DNA of 20,973 nucleotides, taken from contig JBJOGJ010000046.1 of the NCBI GenBank assembly GCA_046048295.1, positions 1 through 20,973 on the forward strand, read 5' to 3'. Position 1 is the stretch's first letter. The number at the start of each line of letters is the position of its first letter. A program made the translations under genes and the position numbers. This stretch comes from CBDCWA01 sp046048295 (lineage in GTDB: Bacteria; Pseudomonadota; Alphaproteobacteria; Rhizobiales; Hyphomicrobiaceae). Below, in pieces: positions 16,348-20,973 of this stretch. Under the pieces are notes generated by a model. The model saw only the letters and a program-made list of their open reading frames with translations, had not been told where the DNA came from and did not search any database.

Positions 16348-17334
16348 TCAAAGGCCAGCGAGCTTGAGGCCAATGTTGCGGAAGGACGTCTTGATGCGGC
16401 GTACCGTGCCGGTATGGCTGCGCATGACGACGGTCTCGGTCTCGGCGAAGTCGCCGTTGAAGTGGACGCCCGACATCAGCGAGCCGTCGGTGACGCCCGA
16501 GGCGGAGAAGATCACGTCGTCGGAGACCATGTCGGCCATGGTATACTTCTTGTTGACGTCGGCACCCATGGAGATGGCGCGGGCGCGCTCCTCCTCCTTC
16601 GCCGGCGCGAGACGGCCCTGCATCTGGCCACCGATGCAGCGCAGGGCGGCGGCTGCAAGCACGCCTTCGGGTGCGCCGCCGATGCCGAGGTAGATGTCGA
16701 TGCCGGTCTGCCGCGGGTCAGTGGTCCAGATCACGCCGGCAATGTCGCCGTCCGGAATGAGCTGGACGGCAGCGCCGGCCTCGCGGACGGCGGCGATGAG
16801 TTCGGCGTGGCGCGGGCGGTCAAGAATGCAGGCGGTGATCTCGGCGACGTCGACGCCCCGGGCCTTAGCGAGCGCCCGGACGTTGTCGCCGGGCTTGGCA
16901 TCGAGATCGACGATACCTTCGGGATAGCCCGGGCCGATGGCGATCTTGTCCATGTAGATATCGGGTGCGTGCAGGAGTCCGCCGCGCTCGGCGATAGCGA
17001 GGACGGCGAGCGCGTTGGGCATTGACTTGGCGCAGATGGTGGTGCCCTCGAGAGGATCGACGGCGATATCGACCTCGGGACCGTCGCCGGTGCCGACTTC
17101 CTCGCCGATGTAGAGCATCGGCGCCTCGTCCATCTCGCCCTCGCCGATCACCACCTTGCCGCGGATGTCGATGCGGCCGAGTTCACGGCGCATGGCATCC
17201 ACCGCCGCCTTGTCGGCAGCCTTCTCGTTGCCCCGGCCGCGAAGTTTCGCTGCAGCAATTGCGGCCGCCTCGGTGACGCGTGCGACCTCCAATACCAGTA
17301 TCCGGTCCATGTGCTTCGATTTTCCGGCTGTCAT
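16348..17334 (-). CDS. glpX: Fructose-1,6-bisphosphatase class II
   Basis: This 328-residue GlpX protein shows IGEGEMDEAPMLYIGEEVG (about 63-81), the metal-binding VDPLEGTT (92-99), PDIYMDKIAIGPGYPEG, the PDGDIAGVIW turn, GIGGAPEGVLAAAALRC and the closing HTGTVRRIKTSF. It removes the 1-phosphate of fructose-1,6-bisphosphate in gluconeogenesis (and possibly the Calvin cycle or RuMP side). ATG 17334 has GGGAG 8 bp upstream; Met9 (MDRILVLEV) is the alternative, closer to the E. coli start. It is 49 bp downstream of hom on the same strand, so co-transcription is likely. In many Hyphomicrobiales recJ follows glpX; here the amidohydrolase and soe genes follow instead. Confidence 0.96.
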   Translation of the reverse strand: MTAGKSKHMDRILVLEVARVTEAAAIAAAKLRGRGNEKAADKAAVDAMRRELGRIDIRGKVVIGEGEMDEAPMLYIGEEVGTGDGPEVDIAVDPLEGTTICAKSMPNALAVLAIAERGGLLHAPDIYMDKIAIGPGYPEGIVDLDAKPGDNVRALAKARGVDVAEITACILDRPRHAELIAAVREAGAAVQLIPDGDIAGVIWTTDPRQTGIDIYLGIGGAPEGVLAAAALRCIGGQMQGRLAPAKEEERARAISMGADVNKKYTMADMVSDDVIFSASGVTDGSLMSGVHFNGDFAETETVVMRSHTGTVRRIKTSFRNIGLKLAGL

Positions 17335-17383
17335 CTCGTATCTCCCGCTTAGCGTTTCTCGCCCTCAGTTCCGCTTCCGCATA

Positions 17384-18718
17384 TCACAGCTTCTCGATGC
17401 GGATCATTTGTGGCGGCTTCGCAACCTTACCGTCGCTCTCGATCGCCGTTAACGCCCGGCGGATGGCGGCTTCCACCGTTTCATGCGTGATCAATATGAC
17501 AGGAGCTTCCTCGCCCGGCGTGCGGCTGCGATGAACGCCCGGCAGTGTATGGCGGGGCCGGCGCTGCACGATGCTCTCCAGCGAGACCTCCTCGTCGGCC
17601 ATCCGGCGGGCGATCGAGGCCATCGTGCCCGGCCGGTCGTAGACCGACAGGCGGACATAATAGGCGCCCTGATGCTCTCCGAGCTGCGCGCGGGTGTAGG
17701 CTGCAAGGCGGCCCGCAGGCACGCCGAACGGCAACGGCACGATGCCGCGGGCGATGTCACAAATGTCGCCAGCGACGGCTGAGGCCGTGGCCGCACCGCC
17801 GGCACCCGGGCCGGCCAGCAGCAGATCGCCGACGAAATCGCCGTTGATCGCCACCGCGTTGGTGACACCGGACACCTGGCCGATGGCCGAATCGGCCGGC
17901 ACCATGGCCGGATGGACCCGGCTCTCGATGCCGCTCTGGGTGCGGAGGGTTACGCCAAGCAGCTTGATGCGGTAGCCCAGGTCCTCGGCAGCCTCAAGGT
18001 CCTCGAGTTGTATACCCTCGATACCCTCGATGTGGATATCGTCGAGAGCAGGCTCGGTGCCGAAGGCCAGCGTGGTCAGGATCGCGAGCTTGTGGGCCGT
18101 GTCATAGCCGCCGATGTCGAAGGTCGGGTCGGCCTCCGCATAGCCGAGCTTCTGGGCCTCGGAGAGCACGTCGCCGAAGGGACGGCCCTCGTCCAGCATC
18201 TTGGTCAGGATATAGTTGCAGGTGCCATTCAGGATGCCATAGATGCGGGCGACATTGTTCGCGGCAAGCGATTCTCGTAGCGTCTTGATGATCGGGATGC
18301 CGGCCGCGACCGCGGCTTCATAGGCCAGCGAAACGCCGCTCGACTCCGCCATCCCGCCGAGAGCCGCGCCATGCCGCGCAAGCAACGCCTTGTTGGCGGT
18401 GACGACGCTCTTGCCCGCGCCGAGGGCAGCCTCGACGGCCTCCTTCGCTACACCGTTCTCGCCACCGATCAGTTCGACGAAGACGTCGACGCCGTCGTCT
18501 CGCGCCAGTTCGACCGGGTCATCGAACCAGGCGACGCCCGAGAGATCGATGCCGCGCTTCTTCTTGCGGGTGCGGGCTGAAACCCCGGCTACCTCTATCC
18601 GGCGGCCGAGCTTGGTGGCGAGCCGCTGCTCATTGTGGCGCAGCAGCATAACCAGTCCGGCACCGACAGTGCCAAGGCCTGCGATGCCGAGCTTCAGGGG
18701 CGCCCGTGTCTCCTTCAC
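17384..18718 (-). CDS. hom: Homoserine dehydrogenase
   Basis: This 444-residue protein has the NAD(P)-binding GIAGLGTVGAGL (about 11-22), VVTANKALLA (about 105-115), the catalytic-domain block GILNGTCNYILTKML, LGYAEADPTFDIGGYDTAHK and a C-terminal ACT domain beginning YYVRLSVYDRPGTMASIAR, usually the threonine-feedback site. It reduces aspartate semialdehyde to homoserine for threonine and methionine synthesis. The start is GTG 18718, overlapping the aminotransferase stop as GTGA, so the two genes are translationally coupled. Monofunctional, without an aspartokinase domain, as expected in alphaproteobacteria. Confidence 0.96.
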   Translation of the reverse strand: MKETRAPLKLGIAGLGTVGAGLVMLLRHNEQRLATKLGRRIEVAGVSARTRKKKRGIDLSGVAWFDDPVELARDDGVDVFVELIGGENGVAKEAVEAALGAGKSVVTANKALLARHGAALGGMAESSGVSLAYEAAVAAGIPIIKTLRESLAANNVARIYGILNGTCNYILTKMLDEGRPFGDVLSEAQKLGYAEADPTFDIGGYDTAHKLAILTTLAFGTEPALDDIHIEGIEGIQLEDLEAAEDLGYRIKLLGVTLRTQSGIESRVHPAMVPADSAIGQVSGVTNAVAINGDFVGDLLLAGPGAGGAATASAVAGDICDIARGIVPLPFGVPAGRLAAYTRAQLGEHQGAYYVRLSVYDRPGTMASIARRMADEEVSLESIVQRRPRHTLPGVHRSRTPGEEAPVILITHETVEAAIRRALTAIESDGKVAKPPQMIRIEKL

Positions 18719-19956
18719 TTCGCAGTCCGTGTGGCTGCGGGCTGGGTCGGCAACGGAATGACGTTGCCCATTCGATCAGAACCCTGGGTGAGGAAGCGCT
18801 TGATGTTGCGTGCCGCCTGGCGGATGCGGTGCTCGTTCTCGACCAGCGCAATGCGCACGAAGCCTTCGCCGTACTCACCGAAGCCAAGGCCCGGAGAGAC
18901 CGCGACATCGGCTTCCTCGATCAGGAGCTTAGCGAACTCGACCGAGCCCAGCGCCTTGAACTGCTCGGGCAGCGGGGCCCAGGCGAACATGGTCGCGGCA
19001 GGCTTGGGGATTGGCCATCCGGCGCGCGTGAAGCTCTCGACGAGGATGTCGCGGCGGCTGCGGTAGACGGACCGGATCTCATCGACACAGTCCTGCGGCC
19101 CGTTGAGAGCGGCGGCGGCGGCGACCTGGATGGGCGTGAAGGCGCCATAGTCGAGATAGGACTTGACGCGGGCGAGGGCCGCGATGAGGCGCTCGTTGCC
19201 GACGGCGAAGCCCATGCGCCAGCCAGGCATGTTGTAGGTCTTCGAAAGCGAGGTGAACTCGACCGTGATGTCCATTGCGCCGGGCACCTGGAGCACCGAG
19301 GGCGGCGGGTTATCGTCGAAATAGATCTCCGAATAGGCGACGTCCGACAGGATGATAAGGTCGAGGTTCTTGGCGAGTTGTACAGCCTCGCGATAGAAGT
19401 CGAGGTCGGCGACCATGGCCGTCGGGTTGGCGGGGTAGCTCAGCACCATGGCGATCGGCCGCGGCACGGAATGGCGCACGGCGCGGTCGACGGCACGCAG
19501 GAACTCCTCGCCGGCGCCAGCCTCGATGTGGCGAATCGCGGCGCCGGATATGATGAATCCGAACGTGTGGATCGGATAGGTCGGGTTGGGGACCAGGATC
19601 ACGTCGCCGGGGGCCGTGATGGCCTGTGCCATATTGGCGAATCCCTCCTTCGAGCCGATGGTCGCGACGACCTGCGTCTCCGGGTCGACGCGGACCCCGA
19701 AGCGGCGCTCATAGTAGGCGGCCTGGGCGCGGCGAAGACCGGGTATGCCCTTGGAGGCCGAATAGCGATGGGTGCGCGGCTTGCGCACCGTCTCGACGAG
19801 CTTCTCGACAATGTGCTTGGGCGTATCCATGTCCGGGTTGCCCATGCCGAGATCGATGATGTCGGCACCGGCCGCGCGTGCCGCAGCCTTCAGGCGGTTG
19901 ACTTCGGCGAATACGTAGGGCGGCAGGCGCTTGGTTCTGTGAAAGTCGTCGATCAC
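18715..19956 (-). CDS. Class I/II PLP aminotransferase (AlaC / LL-DAP aminotransferase-like)
   Basis: This 413-residue fold-type I aminotransferase has IIDLGMGNPDMDTP near the start, RYSASKGIPGLRRA, the VPNPTYPIHTFG block, YPANPT (cofactor Asn), SDVAYSEIYFDD and the PLP lysine in SLSKTYNMPGWRMGF (Lys239 from the chosen start). The alphaproteobacterial orthologues are annotated as alanine transaminase or LL-diaminopimelate aminotransferase; the specificity is not resolved here. The frame is open to GTG 19995, but GTG 19956 (MIDDFHRTKRLPPYVF) is preferred because the family begins exactly there and GGATGAG lies just upstream. The stop overlaps the hom start. It is divergent from phaC with 376 bp between starts. 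Confidence 0.92.
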   Translation of the reverse strand: MIDDFHRTKRLPPYVFAEVNRLKAAARAAGADIIDLGMGNPDMDTPKHIVEKLVETVRKPRTHRYSASKGIPGLRRAQAAYYERRFGVRVDPETQVVATIGSKEGFANMAQAITAPGDVILVPNPTYPIHTFGFIISGAAIRHIEAGAGEEFLRAVDRAVRHSVPRPIAMVLSYPANPTAMVADLDFYREAVQLAKNLDLIILSDVAYSEIYFDDNPPPSVLQVPGAMDITVEFTSLSKTYNMPGWRMGFAVGNERLIAALARVKSYLDYGAFTPIQVAAAAALNGPQDCVDEIRSVYRSRRDILVESFTRAGWPIPKPAATMFAWAPLPEQFKALGSVEFAKLLIEEADVAVSPGLGFGEYGEGFVRIALVENEHRIRQAARNIKRFLTQGSDRMGNVIPLPTQPAATRTAK

Positions 19957-20332
19957 GGGTTTCTCATCCGCATGGCATGATGATCTGGCAGCCACTAAGT
20001 CTTACCCGGGTGGCGTCGGGTTGGCCGCGGCGGCATCGGGTTGACAGTCCGCGGTTGCCCGCCCGGGCTTCGGGCTTCTTTACGCTCGTTGCGCGGTGTT
20101 CGCAAATGGGGAACGCACTACCGTGGGTGCGGCAGTGGCGACGGCCCCAATCGGCGAGCAGGCGAGACAGCCTTCGAGACCCGGCACGGAGGTCCAACGG
20201 CATCCTATTCACAATTTGCATTGTTTCGACACTATACCGCAATGCAATATGTTAGTATTGCGGTTGCAATTCACAGATCCGGCTGGCAGGCGCGGGTACC
20301 GCCGGCGGCAGCAGAAGCGAAGGCAAGAGCTC
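19957..20332. promoter_or_regulatory. Divergent intergenic region between aminotransferase and phaC
   Basis: About 376 bp without a supported gene. The left half (to about 20200) is GC-rich with no recognised element, apart from the possible longer GTG start of the aminotransferase at 19995. The right half becomes AT-richer (20205-20280) and carries the TTGC/GCAA repeat cluster listed separately. Both promoters must lie here if the genes are transcribed from their own starts, but no -35/-10 pair stands out. Confidence 0.6.
20216..20270 (+). promoter_or_regulatory. Inverted-repeat cluster upstream of phaC, possible PhaR operator
   Basis: TTGCATTG (20216-20223) is the exact inverse of CAATGCAA (20240-20247). 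CCGCAAT (20237-20243) is inverse to ATTGCGG (20257-20263). ATTGC (20257-20261) and GCAAT (20266-20270) form a further dyad with a 4-bp centre. PhaR, the PHA-responsive repressor of alphaproteobacteria, is known to bind TGC/GCA-type dyads near pha genes, so an operator is a reasonable reading. The local AT-richness also suits a promoter. This is inference; the regulator gene is not in the window. Confidence 0.45.
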
Positions 20333-20973
20333 ATGACGATCGAAGCGACCAGGGAAGACCAGAAGAAGGAATCGCCTCCCTACTGGATCGAGAATCCCGA
20401 GGATTTCGCACGAAACATGATGGCGCTTTACGACGAGGCCGGGCGGACGATGGCGCTCTACATGGAGCGTTCCAACGGCAACGGTCCCTACGCTGCGGCG
20501 ACGGAGGCGGCGGAAACCGCAAAACTGCTGTCGAGTGTCGCGCAACAGTGGATGGGCGATCCTGTCCGCTTGATGCAGGCACAAACGGAACTCATGCAGG
20601 GCTACGCCCAGCTCTGGAACGCGACGATGCAGAAGATGTCGGGCAACGACGCGGAACCGGTGGCCAAGCCACAGGCGGGGGACAGCCGCTTCAAGGATCC
20701 GGAATGGTCGGAGAACCCATACTTCGACTTCTGGAAGCAGGCGTACCTGATCACGTCACAGTGGGCGGAGCAGAAGCTCGATGCCACGGACGGCCTCGAC
20801 CAGCGGACCAAGGCGAAGGCCGAGTTCTATCTGAGGCAGATGCTCAGCGCGGTTTCACCCTCCAACTTCCCGGCCACGAACCCGGAGGTCATGCGCGAGA
20901 TCTTCGCCACCAACGCGGCAAACCTCGTGCAGGGCATGAAGCACCTGCGTGAAGACCTGGCCAAGTCATCGGA
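20333..20973 (+). CDS. phaC: Class I poly(3-hydroxyalkanoate) synthase, N-terminal part (partial)
   Basis: The frame runs from ATG 20333 off the right edge (213 codons visible). The protein begins MTIEATREDQKKE, and the conserved PhaC N-domain appears as RFKDPEWSENPYFDFWKQAY (about 120-139), followed by FYLRQMLSAVSPSNFPATNP (about 165-184), a strong class I signature. The lipase-like box with the catalytic cysteine lies beyond the window. PhaC polymerises (R)-3-hydroxyacyl-CoA to PHA on the granule surface; the N-domain is involved in dimerisation and granule contact. GAAGG lies 9 bp before the ATG. It is divergent from the aminotransferase, an arrangement common in Hyphomicrobiales. Confidence 0.95.
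   Translation, partial: MTIEATREDQKKESPPYWIENPEDFARNMMALYDEAGRTMALYMERSNGNGPYAAATEAAETAKLLSSVAQQWMGDPVRLMQAQTELMQGYAQLWNATMQKMSGNDAEPVAKPQAGDSRFKDPEWSENPYFDFWKQAYLITSQWAEQKLDATDGLDQRTKAKAEFYLRQMLSAVSPSNFPATNPEVMREIFATNAANLVQGMKHLREDLAKSS

Noticed and set aside
18706..19980. 424-codon plus-strand frame opposite the aminotransferase
   Set aside because: No recognisable domain or ribosome site; the opposite strand encodes a complete PLP enzyme.

Overview
The window is high-GC, densely packed bacterial chromosome, most likely from an alphaproteobacterium and probably Hyphomicrobiales (Rhizobiales). Three things point there: the protein styles (EF-P, TrpE, GlpX); the conserved block phaC / aminotransferase / hom / glpX at the right end; and an intergenic palindrome of the GTCATCCCGG type that is common between genes in this group. 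I see no tRNA, rRNA, CRISPR array, intact insertion sequence or prophage.

Layout. (1) 1-438 is the 3' end of trpE. (2) 619-4652 is an accessory metabolic stretch: a PrpF/4-oxalomesaconate-tautomerase-like isomerase and a GMC-type FAD oxidoreductase on +, and a quinone-reductase-like MDR enzyme converging on -. (3) 4809-6113 is a DUF2254 membrane protein, followed by about 780 bp without a convincing gene that holds a hairpin and an intergenic palindromic repeat. (4) 6897-8002 holds a SixA-type histidine phosphatase and a small protein with a possible Cys-His-Asp papain-like triad. (5) 8010-10798 is a complete EF-P/β-lysylation locus: efp on - with a TTG start, and divergently epmA and epmB on +. 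(6) 10803-15365 on - is a three-subunit molybdopterin oxidoreductase, best matched to the cytoplasmic sulfite dehydrogenase SoeABC, with an isochorismatase-like amidohydrolase just upstream. (7) 16348-19956 on - is aminotransferase-hom-glpX. (8) 20333 to the end is the N-terminal third or so of a class I PHA synthase (phaC), divergent from the aminotransferase and preceded by a cluster of TTGC/GCAA inverted repeats that look like a PhaR-type operator.

How the genes work together. EpmB would convert lysine to β-lysine and EpmA would attach it to Lys34 of EF-P, relieving ribosome stalling at polyproline. The catalytic molybdoprotein 3 kb away has a proline-rich insert that could need EF-P. SoeA/B/C would form one membrane-anchored complex passing electrons from sulfite (or a related substrate) to quinone; soeA and soeB overlap by ATGA. 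The aminotransferase and hom overlap by GTGA and serve aspartate-family or alanine amino-acid metabolism. glpX supplies gluconeogenesis and phaC carbon storage.

The best candidates for something little described are the YCGP cysteine-peptidase-like protein at 7505, the soe-amidohydrolase grouping, and the PrpF/GMC/MDR cassette next to trpE. None of them shows a clearly new system from sequence alone.
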